Part shown: one piece after another, positions 10,349-21,300 of the stretch
How positions within the stretch are numbered: position 1 is the first letter of the stretch
Layout: each line of letters opens with the position of its first letter
Assembly (NCBI GenBank): GCA_958450365.1
Contig: CAUEEP010000902.1
Coordinates: 558,001-622,000, forward strand
Reading direction: 5' to 3'
Length of the DNA: 64,000 nt
DNA from: Mesorhabditis belari
Lineage: Eukaryota; Nematoda; Chromadorea; Rhabditida; Rhabditidae
The notes under the pieces: model-generated
Seen by the model: the letters and a program-made list of their open reading frames with translations, nothing else
Databases searched by the model: none
Told to the model about the DNA's origin: nothing
Made by a program: the position numbers and the translations under genes

Positions 10349-12508
10349 CCTTGGAGTTTTTTTGAAGTTTTTTTTCTTTGTTTTGCAAAACTCACACACA
10401 AAATACGGGCCACATTTTGTTTTTGAGATTTTTTGAAAAAGGAATAAATTCTTTCAATGTTTTCTAGCTTTCTATCATATTTGGCATCAAATTTAGCTTG
10501 TTTTACTGTAGATTTCAGTAGCAAAAATAAAAAAAATGCAACTTTTGCATTTTCAAATGTTTTGTTCATGATCAAACTACAACTTTTAATCGAAGGAAAT
10601 TTGAGCTGCCAAATGTCCCTGAATCTTTTACAGAATGAAACTAATTACGATGGTTTTCTAAGGTAATCAACTAGGTTCTCTAAAAGGCTCAAAAACTACC
10701 GTAATCAATAAGTCAATTTCATTTCTGAGGTATCTTCTGGTACAATCGAATGTTCTTTTTCTAAAAAAGCAAATTTCATGGAGAAAAAAAATCAGTAAGA
10801 TTAGTTTCTTGGAAAGCCCTTTTTTCTCTCTTCAATTCCTCTACAAATTTCTCGGAAAACTCTTTTTTAAGCGAACAAAATCCTGAGAAATTATGGGAAA
10901 ATTTCCCATTTCGATTCACGAATTTACGGATTTCAAAGTTTTCTTTGGCTTTGGAATTGATTTCATAAGTCTAAATCGGTTCTAAAACACACTTTTTCAC
11001 GGTTGAATTCACAGATTTTGCCCAAATAAACTTTGGACTTTAGTTTGCACAAAATAACTTTTTAGATATTTTCTATTTGGATTGTAGTTAGGAATTTTTA
11101 AAATTGTAGATTTCAGAAAATTGCTGCTCTTGGTTTCGTAGAATTTTCGACTTTTTGAAGCTTTGTTTTTCAAAAAGAATTCACTGCATTCTTTGAATTT
11201 CTTCAATCATCTTCATTGCTGAGAATCGTTTTTAGTTGAAGCGATTTTAAAACTTATTTCACTCACTTTATTATTCTATGATTTGTTCTAAAGTCGGCTA
11301 CTATTTACTCTGCGAAACTTCAACTTTTGATTTGCAGTACTATTAGAGTAGCAAATAGTCATCTTACAGTTTGAAATCAGATTGGAATATAAATCCAGTA
11401 GCCGAGGTCAGAAATATTGCAACAGGCTGGCAGAGGCTGGTTAAGTCTTTTTGCTGAAGAAAAATTTTACTACCGTATTTTCTCTAATAGTAGTGCACCC
11501 TAGCGAGCCGAGTTGGTGACTATTTTACAGTTTCCAAGCTTTTGCAGAAGCTCAACACTCTAATCCCCCACTAGATCTCATCGTCAGCTACATTTTTCGA
11601 CCCCACATCGATAGGTTCTGATAAGCGCTTCTCGAGATTTCGAGCAATTTAAGCAATGCTCAGGGTGCACTACTATTAGAGAAAATACGGTATTCACGTT
11701 GTTTTTTATAACTTTTGACTCTCATAAACTCACACTGACCTGATTAGCTGAGCTAAGCTCTCAGCCCTTCAAATTTACAGTTGACTCTCTCTAGAACGGA
11801 ACTCTATATATCGGAAAACTCTAACGGAATTGAATATTGGTCCCGACCGACGCTAAGCGATATAAAACGGTACTCTATCTAACGGAAAATTTTTTTGCTT
11901 TCTTCCATCTATTCCGTCATAGAGAGAGAGTGAAATTTCCAAATTGCCGTATTTTCTCTAATAGTAGTGCACCCTGGCGAGCTGAGTTGATGACTATTTT
12001 ACGGTTTCCAACGTTTTCGTAGAAGCTTAACACTCAAATCCCCCAAAAGATCTCATCGTCAGCTACATTTCCATTCCGTTATAGAGAGAGTCAATTGTAT
12101 TTACAAACGAAAAATTGTATTGCCTCTTTTTTGGAATAATCATAACACAAAGTTACAACACGAAACGTACAAAATAAATAACAATAAGCATTGAACAAAA
12201 AGTTTTCACTCGAACAACACAAAGAAAAACATTTGTTTTTATATGGATTGCTGAGATGACAATAACTATTGCATTGGACAGTCTTCCGTTGGTACATCCA
12301 CTCGTACAATTGCAATTTATATGCCTTAAAAACAAAATGCCCAGAAGCTCCGGTGAGCATAGAAGGGGATTGCAAAGGGGAGGCACGCGAAATATAACAA
12401 AACAATGGGAAATGATGAAAATATTCACACGGGGTCTAAATTTTAAAAAAAATCAAAATAAAATGTGACAACAAAACAAGGAAATGTACTTGTTTTTCCT
12501 TTCTTCTT
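10349..12508. other. Intergenic spacer with two hairpin copies
   Basis: After the fucosyltransferase stop no gene is evident. It contains a full hairpin of the TCTAATAGTAGTGCACC family (11474-11692) and a half copy (11948-12076). A Cys-rich minus-strand frame near 12091-12405 has no splice or family support. Confidence 0.5.
11474..11692. repeat. Hairpin MITE, TCTAATAGTAGTGCACC family
   Basis: Complete copy with both arms, in the opposite orientation to the one at 3716. TACCGTATTTTCTC at the left edge and GAGAAAATACGGTA at the right complete the palindrome. Confidence 0.8.
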
Positions 12509-12700
12509 TCAGTAATCGGCGAATCGTTGTTTGGCTCTCTTAGTTGGCTTCTCTTTGCAGTAAAACGACGGGCCGGGAGTCCATTTCTTATGATTCACTT
12601 GTTCACGACAACTTACTTTGACCTGGACGGCGCTTGGCGATTTCTCGTGAAGTTCCAACAACTCATCGAACAGTCATCGAACAGTTTGGCGATGGTGAGA
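12509..12700 (-). pseudogene. Unidentified basic protein C-terminus, frame broken by an 11-bp duplication
   Basis: The minus strand reads a convincing coding tail ending KEKPTKRAKQRFADY and stop at 12509, preceded by VSCREQVNHKKWTPGPSF. Going upstream the frame hits a stop at a tandem duplication of CATCGAACAGT (12664-12674 and 12675-12685). If one copy is skipped the frame continues as TIAKLFDELLELHEK. The family is not recognised. It could be the last exon of a damaged gene, or an intact exon starting at the AG just inside the duplication; no good polypyrimidine acceptor is seen. Confidence 0.35.
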
Positions 12701-14485
12701 AGTGAAAGACGTAAACAGAAGAAAGGCGTGAGAAAAATTGAAGATTTCTATGTAGAAACTAATTAGCTTAAAAATTTGCGCTGAAAATGCAAAAGTTATG
12801 AAAAAAATAGCGTGAATAGCAAAATTTTTCTTTAGCAAAAAGACTTTAAAGGGGGAATCAGATTTTTTCGGCAAAAATTCTCTCAAGCATTTTTATTTAA
12901 TGTGCTGTGACCAAGAATATTTAAAAGTGAATGGGCAAAATCGATTGCATAAAGTTTATCCGTGTTTTATTTATAGTTTTCGAGGGTCCCAGTCTCTGAA
13001 TTTTCAGTTTTTCAGCCCCTTCCTCAAAAAAATAGCAGATCGTTTTGCGAAATTCAAAATACCATTCGATAGCAAAACTTTTTGCGCATCTTTTAAAGTA
13101 TAAGTGATTTGAAGTGACTTACTGGGTGGCGAGAAAATTTACAAAGTGGAGAAGGGGAGAGTACTCCTCCTAAAGTGTTCCCCTGTGGGACACCCATATT
13201 TAGTTGAATATTCTGGGATTTCTGGGCAAATAAAAGTAGTAGAACTAGAATTTTCGCATTTTTCACACAAAAAGTAAAGAAATAATAGTAATTAATTAAA
13301 ATTAAAATTAAAATTAAAAATAGTAAAGGGGAATCGAGATATGAGTTAAAGGGACACTTTCAAAAAGTCTCCCCTTTCCTTCTCACCCTCATATCTCGGC
13401 CACATTTGGGTCTTTTGGATCACTTTTTTTTTCTAAAATATGTGCATTCAATTTTAGTTTTACTCTTTTGGATTGGAGAATAGATTGCTCGGAAGAATCG
13501 CAGAAAATTTCAACTGAAACCTACGGGGACACTTTAGGGGGAGTACTCTCCCCTTTCACACTTTGTAAATTTTCTCCCTACTCAATAAGTCTTTCGAAAT
13601 GACTTATAATTTAAAAGATGCGCAAAAATTTTTGCTATTGAATGGTATTTTGAATTTCCAAAAAGGATCTACTAGTTTTTAGAGAATTTTTGTCGAAAAA
13701 AATTTTATCGAGGACAGAATCGAGGGTAGGCTAATTTGCGCAACTTGCCATAACTTTCTTCTAAGTAGACCAATCTTTATGATTTTGATTTCATTTTGTA
13801 GATCTCATTAAGTGCAACAAAATGAAACCCAAAATCATAAAGATTGGTTGACTTAGAAGAAAGTTGTGGCGAGTTGTGCATACGACCCAGTTGCACAAAA
13901 AATTTGGCGCAAAGTAGCCTACCCCCAAATGAAAACTGGCTTGATTACGGTAGTTTCTTGAAATAGATACTTTTTAGGAAACGGCTTAGCTGAGAGAAAT
14001 AGGCAAATTGAGTTTATTGACTTTTTGTAAATTTTTTCGCCACCCAGTAAGTCACTTCAAATCAAAGTGCAACAAAATGAAACCCAAAATCATAAAGATT
14101 GGTTGACTTAGAAGAAAGTTGTGGCGAGTTGCGCAAACGACCCAGTTGCGCAGATGACCGTGTTGCGTAAAAAAAATTTCGAAAATTAGCCTATCCCAGG
14201 AATCGAGAATCTTATTCCCATTGAAATTCTCATTTTAATCAAAAAATTAGCACTTAAAGTTTGAGCACAAATCGGCTACGACATATAAAATTTTTGAAAA
14301 AAAAAATCAGTGCACAAGAAGGGGTGAGTTGAAAATGAGAAAAACAGGATTATTTTCGAAATAGCACATTTTTGACGCTCTTGGCTATTTTAAGCGATTT
14401 CTTCAACCGGAATAGCTAAAGTTTTGCTTTTCATATTTGCATTTTGATTGAAATGCAATTCGATTGAAATGCAATTCAATTCCAG
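12701..14485. repeat. Repeat-dense spacer upstream of a receptor gene
   Basis: Holds a large inverted repeat (arms about 13128-13200 and 13510-13583, containing GGGGAGAGTACTCxCC and AAATTTACAAAGTG) and copies of the GGGGTAGGCTACTTTGCGCC hairpin at 13723-13927 and, half, at 14068-14193. A (AATTA)n run lies near 13290. No gene seen. Confidence 0.6.
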
Positions 14486-17018
14486 ATGTCATCCACTTGC
14501 CCAGAGATCTCAATATTCTCAACAAGCTTCTTCCTCAAAATCACCATGTCCACCCAGTTGCTATTCGGTCTGATCTCTATAATCGGCGTCTTTTTCACGA
14601 TCCGAAAAATTCTCTCCTCAATTCAAATGGATATCGTTTTCAAGGAATACCTTTGTCTTTGTTATTTTGTGCAAATCCTTCAGAGTTGCGCACTGTTTGT
14701 GCTACAGGTAAAAAAGCAATTATTAATTAGATTACTAATTGAGATTCTAAAGTGTAATGAGAAAATTTCTAACTTTACATCGATTTTTGCCTTATAAAAC
14801 CTAATAAACTAGAAAAATCCTTTAAATTAGATGGTTTCTGATCTTTTTTTTCTTTCACACCTCAATTTTGTGTTACCAAATTGTTTCCAAACCTTGAGTC
14901 AACCGAGAGTTTCAATTTAAACTCAAAAAGAGTGTGAACTCGTTAAAAGTACTGCAACGTAGTAATCTAATGTTTCACTACAGTAATAGAATAGTTTTAT
15001 TTTCAAAAAAATCAAAATCCTGTATAGTTTTGGGAGAAAAAATAGAGATAGTATTTTTGGGATAGAGAAATTTCCCTGATACTCAATTACCCCTACCCCG
15101 TAAATACTGTAATAGTACCCCACCGCCCTCGTACAGTCGCGTAGTCGCAAAAGTTTTTTAGTATTTCATTTTTTTCAAAGCACCCGTACTTTCAAAAATG
15201 CGTCTTTGGTATCAAAAAATAGCCCTGAATTTCAGCTATTTTTTGATACCTAAGCGCGCATTGTAGCATAAACCAGTGTCGAGAAAAACGCGTCCAAAGC
15301 TAGACTACGCAACACTCCGCACCGTCATTATGGGGGTTGGGTACTATTACAGTATTTACGGTATTATCTGTGGGATAGAGAAATTTGCATTTAAGAGACC
15401 ATTCAGATGAGGTATTCAGCTCAGAATAAAAGCAAATCCAAATCGAATGGTTTTAGGTGATCCTACTGACCGTCCATCTCTCAAATCCTCCCTGTTCTTC
15501 AACAATTTCCTCGACTCTTTGCTACGGTCTCCGTTTCGGGACAACTGCCGCCAATTTCGCTCTCCCATTTCTAAATTTCTCTTTGGCCATCGTTCGATTA
15601 ATCAATTTTCTTTATGCAAAGATATCCGATAAAAGGTTTCGCATCATTTTGGGAGTTTTAATGGCAAGTTTTTGACTAAATAATTAATTTCTAGCTTTTA
15701 ATAGATGATAATTTCATTGGAACTTTGGTGGAAATATGGACAAGATCCATGGCCAACGGGTGTCGTATCGTATTGTCTCGGAAATCCGAAAACTTTTGCT
15801 GAAAAGACGACGATCGAATCAATTGTGACGACGATTTTCGAAGTGATGAGCATTTTGATTGGATTGGTTGTGACGAGATTGTACGAGACACAGAAAAGGT
15901 TTGGGGGGAAGGGTTACAAGTTCAAGTGTAGGGTTGTTCAAAAAGGTCAGCCAAGCCAAGCTGATCAAAGTGTTTTTTTTGGCGTAAAACGAGATTAGCC
16001 GATTCCCTTAAAGAATGGGTTTCAAATGGTTGCTTTTGATGAGAAAATTTGTCTTTGACTTGGTTTAGCTTAGAGTTGAGATTCATAGAGTTGAGTTGAG
16101 ACTCATAAAGTTGAGTTGAGACTCATAGAGTTGAGTTAAGACTCATAGAGTTGAGTCTCTATGATTTGAGATTTTTGCAAAAGCAGTTCTACTATCTACT
16201 ATAGTGTTTTGATGTATGAAAATGGAATTTCATTTTACCAATTTTGGCTATGTAAGCTTTCTGCTTATCTTTTTTTAATATATCTATTAATTTAAATATC
16301 TTTAATATAAAGTTTAGATCGATTTTTAACAAATCAGACCTAATATTAGGCTTTAAAAAAAGCACGAAATTTCGAATCTATTGAATCTATCTATTAGATC
16401 TATTGGTTGCCAATCCCAGAGCTGAATGGATAACTGTTTTTGTTTTTCTGTGAAATTGTAGTTTTTCTAAAGTTTCTAAAGCTTCTACAGTTTCTATAGC
16501 TTCTAAAGCTTCTAAAGCTTCTATAGCTTCTATAGCTTCTATAGCTACTAAAACCCTGAAAAATTCATTCCTTGTTCAGAAGAACCCGCTCCTACAACAT
16601 TTCGGTGAACTTAATGAGGCGACAACTCGTCCAAACGATGTATTTATTTTTACCTTATAGGTAACTTGTTAATCCCAAAAATCCTTAACCCCCAATCTCC
16701 AGCATTTTCCATTCCTTTTGTTTCCTCATTTTCAACTTCGTCGCCATCTACTATCGCCGACTCTTGACCAATCTCGCCGAACCATATTTCTCTGCAGCGT
16801 CCGGCTTTTTCTTTGTGAGTACCAAAATTGGAATCAATCTTTGCATGACAAATTTTCAGATTCCAATGTATTTCACTGCAATCGCACCATGGATTTTGTA
16901 CGGAATTCTCCAAAAAACCGAGCAAGGGCGCCAGAATTCCACGCAAAGTCTGATCTCTTTGGAGAGACAAGCGAATTCGGTTTATTTCAACGAGTTGAGA
17001 GAACAATGGAAATGGTAG
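14486..17018 (+). CDS. Seven-transmembrane chemoreceptor-like GPCR, complete
   Basis: Six exons join in phase to 324 residues: 14486-14707, 15457-15663, 15705-15898, 16580-16660, 16703-16814, 16860-17018. Hydrophobic segments are spread as in a 7TM receptor: TM1-2 in exon 1, TM3 in exon 2, TM4-5 in exon 3, TM6 in exons 4-5, TM7 in exons 5-6, ending in PMYFTAIAPWILYGI and a hydrophilic tail. A paired cysteine pattern (NPPCS in exon 2, SYCLGNP in exon 3) fits the usual TM3-ECL2 disulphide. The gene at 61248-63341 is a clear relative. This is likely one of the Sra/Srb/Sre-type nematode receptor groups, but the exact family is not settled. Intron 2 appears to start with GC, or with an earlier GT. 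The exon 1 ATG follows an AG directly, so a 5' UTR intron or trans-splice site is possible. Confidence 0.75.
15098..15362. repeat. TACCGTA-ended hairpin MITE, copy 1
   Basis: Ends CCGTAAATACTGTAATAGTA and its complement, with an inner palindrome around AAAATAGCTGAAATTCAG. It lies in intron 1 of the receptor gene. Six other copies occur in the window. Confidence 0.9.
16085..16160. repeat. 15-bp tandem repeat
   Basis: About five copies of GAGTTGAGACTCATA-type units in intron 3 of the receptor gene. A second tandem array of TTCTATAGC/TTCTAAAGC 9-10-mers lies at about 16455-16550 in the same intron. Confidence 0.75.
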
Positions 17019-17288
17019 GAGAAGTTTTTTTAATGTTTACTCGATTTTGTTTTGATTTGTGTCAAATTAGCAAACGGTTCGAAGCTTTTTTTGCTTATCT
17101 CATCTTTATATTAAAGGTATTATTAAAGATATTAAAAAAAGATAAGCAGAAAAGCTTTCTGGAAAGGTTATTGAATATAGAATGTTTGATTCAATTTCAG
17201 AACAATTTCAAACGTTAATCAAGGCTTCTCTGATTGTTTATGAGTAACTCTAAAAAATTGAATTCAAATCCAGATCATTTTCTTTATT

Positions 17289-17907
17289 AGATAACTCTTT
17301 GAAGTTAGAAATCGATTCTCACTTCTTCATTTTTTATGAGCAAAAAGTTTCCATGCTGGTCAAACCAATAAAAACAATCTTTCATAATAGATGCAAGAAA
17401 TCCGATAGGCTAGAATGTTTGCAGAGAACAAGTGTCCATCAATAACTAGCATCCACCGTAAATACTGTAATAGTACCTCACCCCCCACGTACAGTCGCGT
17501 AGTCGCAAAAGTTTTTTAGTATTTCATTTTTTTCAAAGCGCCTGTACTTTCAAAAAATGTGTCTTTGGTATCAAAAAATAGCTGAAATTCAGAGCTATTT
17601 TTTGATACCTAAGCGCGCATTGTAGCATAAACTAGTGTCGAGAAAAACGCGTCCAAAGCTAGACTACGCAACACTTCGCACCGTCATTATGGGGGTAGGG
17701 TACTATTACAGTATTTACGGTATCTTAATCCTTAATGTTTAAAGATAACTCTTTGAAGTTAGAAATCGATTCTCACTTCTTCATTTTTTATGAGCAAAAA
17801 GTTTCCATGCTGGTCAAACCAATAAAAACAATCTTTCATAATAGATGCAAGAAATCCGATAGGCTAGAATGTTTGCAGAGAACAAGTGTCCATCAACAAC
17901 TAGCATC
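17289..17907 (+). repeat. 165-bp direct duplication flanking a hairpin MITE
   Basis: Copies at 17289-17453 and 17743-17907 differ at about one base. Between them sits a TACCGTA-ended hairpin (17456-17721). The sequence after each copy (TATCTTAATCCTTAATG) shows that the unit was tandemly repeated and the MITE landed at the junction. No coding content. Confidence 0.9.
17456..17721. repeat. TACCGTA-ended hairpin MITE, copy 2
   Basis: Full palindrome inserted between the two 165-bp direct repeats. The left edge reads CACCGTA instead of TACCGTA. Confidence 0.9.
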
Positions 17908-18326
17908 TATCTTAATCCTTAATGTTTAAAGAAAATCTGGTGGACTTGATATTCAATGTGTTGAAATCATGTAAAGTTTGTTTTGTTTGTAAAGCTATTC
18001 AATGCTTCAATGAATCCTGAACTTTGCTCTCTAATTTTCTGAGCTCAAAAATCTCCTACTCTTCCAAAAAAGAAATCAAAAACTAAACAATTTCAAAGAA
18101 CCTTTTTAGATTTTTCTTTTGAAAATGTTTACCCATTTGCTTTGGCGAAAGACGAAAAAGGATCAAGTTACCCATTGAAAATTTCCTTATTCATTTCCAT
18201 ACTTGAAATCAGAAAATTGCAAGAATTGACTTTCTTTTAACGATAATTTATTTGTTTTTAGAAAAAGCGATAATTTATTTGTTTTTAGAGGGAATCCTCA
18301 ATGATTCTTAAAGTTTTTTCAATTGA

Positions 18327-21300
18327 ATGATCACCGAAATTTCACTTTTTTTCACGATTTTTCGGGTCGGTGTCACTGCGGATTTGCTTGACGAATTTCG
18401 GTTGACAGGTTTTGTGAAAGTTTGCTAACAAGATTTTAATGTTTTGTAAAGTTGTCTGACTTTTTCTGTCTAGAGACTCTTTCCAAAAGACTCCGATTCG
18501 AGGCATCACTTATAGTCAGCTACCGTCTCTAACCTAGTTACAATAATAAAGTAAAGAAATGAATGGGAAAGAATTTGGAACCAAGGGGAGTTGCACCGTC
18601 GATCTTCTACTTACCGGGCAGAGCTAATGGCTAATGGCGCTGAACTAACCGCTGAGCTAATGGCGCCTTCTTTGCCCAAGAAGAAATAAAGAAATAGTAA
18701 AGGCAAGGAAGAGAAAGAAAGGAAGAAAGAAAGGAAGAAAGAGGAAGTAACTCAAGTAGTTGATACTTTTAATAAAGTAATATCAACTGTGTTGGGTGTA
18801 GGCTGTCTCCAAATCCCTTGGTTCAAGGTAGAAAATTATTTATTAAAGCACCGGAGGGTGTACAGGGTGCGGCAGAATTATAGGTGCAGAGAAGTTCCAT
18901 TGGAATATGACCAAAAAACGAAAAATTTGCCACAAAAACAGTTTTAACATATTTATTGAACTTAAATTAACAACTTTTATTGATCATATTCGAATCTTCC
19001 TCCTTTGGCGTCGATGCAAGACTTGAGTCGCTTGGGAAAGGCGTCGACCGTGGCGACCAAGTAGGCGGCGTCCAGACCCTCCCAGGCTTTCAAGAGAGAT
19101 TTCTTCAAACTTTCGAGGTTTTTGTGAGGTTTCTGACAGGCCTCGGCTTCAAGAACAGACCAGACCGAGAAATCCAATGGATTGAGGTCTGGGGAGCTTG
19201 GGGGCCACTCGTTGAATGCAATGAAGTCGGGAAAAGTCGCTTTGCAGAAATCCTGAACAATCTTGGCTTTGTGAGCGGGAGCACCATCTTGCTGGAAGGT
19301 CCAGATGCGATTTTGGAAGTGATTTTGAGCCCAGGGAACAAGTTCTTTCTTTAGCATATCCAAGTACGTGTTCGCATTAACTTTGACTCCTTGTGGCACA
19401 AAAATCAGTGGTGTCTTGCCGGAAGCCGTCACACCGCCAAAAACCATGACTGAAGCTGGGTGGCCGCTGCGACCGACGGTAACATTTGGTTGAGTTTTCG
19501 ACCAAACTCGATCGTGCTGCTTGTTCAGAATTCCTTCAATCGTAAAAATTTTCTCATCGGTGAACAAAATGTTCCTGTGGTCGATTCCGTTGAAACGAAG
19601 ACGAAGGCTTGCACATCGATCTTTTCTCTTCAATTTGGCGTCTGCCGAAAGCAGAGCGGATTTGTTCTTCTTGTAGGGCTTGAACTTGAGCTTGTCCTTG
19701 ATAATTCGACGGATTGATCGATCGGATACACCCATATTTTTGGCAATTCTTCGAGCGGACTGATTGGGCTTCTTTCGCAGGCGATCCCTGACCTTCTTGA
19801 TGTTGCCTTTCGTCACCACAGATGGACGAACACCTCCTCGCGGCCGATCAGACATTGATCCCAACTCGTTGTAGCGTTGAATGGCTCGGTTAACAACGTT
19901 TCGATGCACTCCCAACTTTCTTCCGATCACGGTCGCCGATTCGCCCTTCCGATGAAGTTCCACGATCAATTGTCGATGCGGGGAAGCGCGAACCATAGCC
20001 TGAAACTCAAAGTTATAAAAAATTATAATTTACAAATACAAATTCAATCATAAAATAACAACAAAAACATAAATTCGAGTGCAAAATCAAGAGCGAAGGC
20101 TCGTTTTCCGTCTTTATGTCATGCACCTATAATTCTGCCGCACCCTGTATATATCGAAAAGTTGAGGGGGAAATGTTTTAGAAATGTCTATGTTTTGGCT
20201 AGGGAAATCGTGGGAAGATTTCAAAGACAAAATAGGAGGATTACGAGAGAAATAGATTTTTATCGGAAGAATTTCCGAACAAACTGACTTAAAGATAAGA
20301 GACGTAAAGCTCTAAAAAGATCTGTCAAGGATTAGGGTAACCAGGATTACGGTAGTTAAGATGGTAGAGTGTCTATTCGAGCTCGAAAAAGCTGACAAAT
20401 TGCTTAGCTTGAATCCCAATTAAATCACTTAGTTGCTGAACAAAAATCGATTTTCAATTTCTCTTTCAGATTCTTACAAGACCTACTTCGATGTGACATC
20501 TCGTCTATTCAATGACAAATTCGTTAATGGTGGATATCGAAAAGAGATTTCGCCTATTTTCACTATCAAAGCGCTCAATGTGACCGGTAGGATCGTTGTT
20601 TTAAATGAAATGAAATTCTAGAGGTCTGGTAGGTCTGGTAGGTCTGGTAAGGCTTAGCTTTGCCGCAGCCTGTCAACAAAAAAGGCCTTAATGGCCCTTA
20701 ATGGCAAAAAAAGCCCTGTAAACAAAAAAAAGCCTAAAAAATTCGTGGATCAAAAGCCAAGTCTTTCCTCTCCCAAGAGCTCAATTAGAACAGTAGATGT
20801 CACAGCCAACAAGGCTATTGGATATAATTTTCCATTAGCTTTTCATTTATATAACACTTAATAATTTAAAATTGAACTTGGCGCTTGTGAGCTAATCTCT
20901 TTTTTTTCATTTCCACACATTTTCAGATCCAGTTCCACGATTCCCTGTCCAAATCACTTTTGTCTACTTCCGACTTGTTCAACTTGTAAGTCATGAAAGC
21001 TTTTATTTATGTAAAAACTGTAAAAACATTTTCAGGATGCTCAGGCTCAGCTCATGACTGCACTTGTGGAATTCAGCTATGTGAGTTTAAGAAATTCAAA
21101 CTATTCATTTTGATGATCTTCCAGAAATGGCCAGATCTTCGACTTCAATGGAATCCGGCAGAATATTCGGGATTGGACACGATATGGCTGAAATATGACA
21201 CTGTTTGGTTTCCCGAGAATGTCATCTCTGATACGTGAGTGAAAACAAGAAGGAGGAGGGTGCTGGATTCACTTGGAAATGTTAATACTTTGAAGAAAAG

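Noticed and set aside
12091..12405. 104-codon Cys-rich minus-strand frame
   Set aside because: No signal peptide, regular cysteine spacing or splice support, and it overlaps the likely 3' flank of the remnant at 12509.
16650..17218. 118- and 166-codon frames on both strands
   Set aside because: Shadows of receptor exons 4-6; the spliced frame shows the family pattern.
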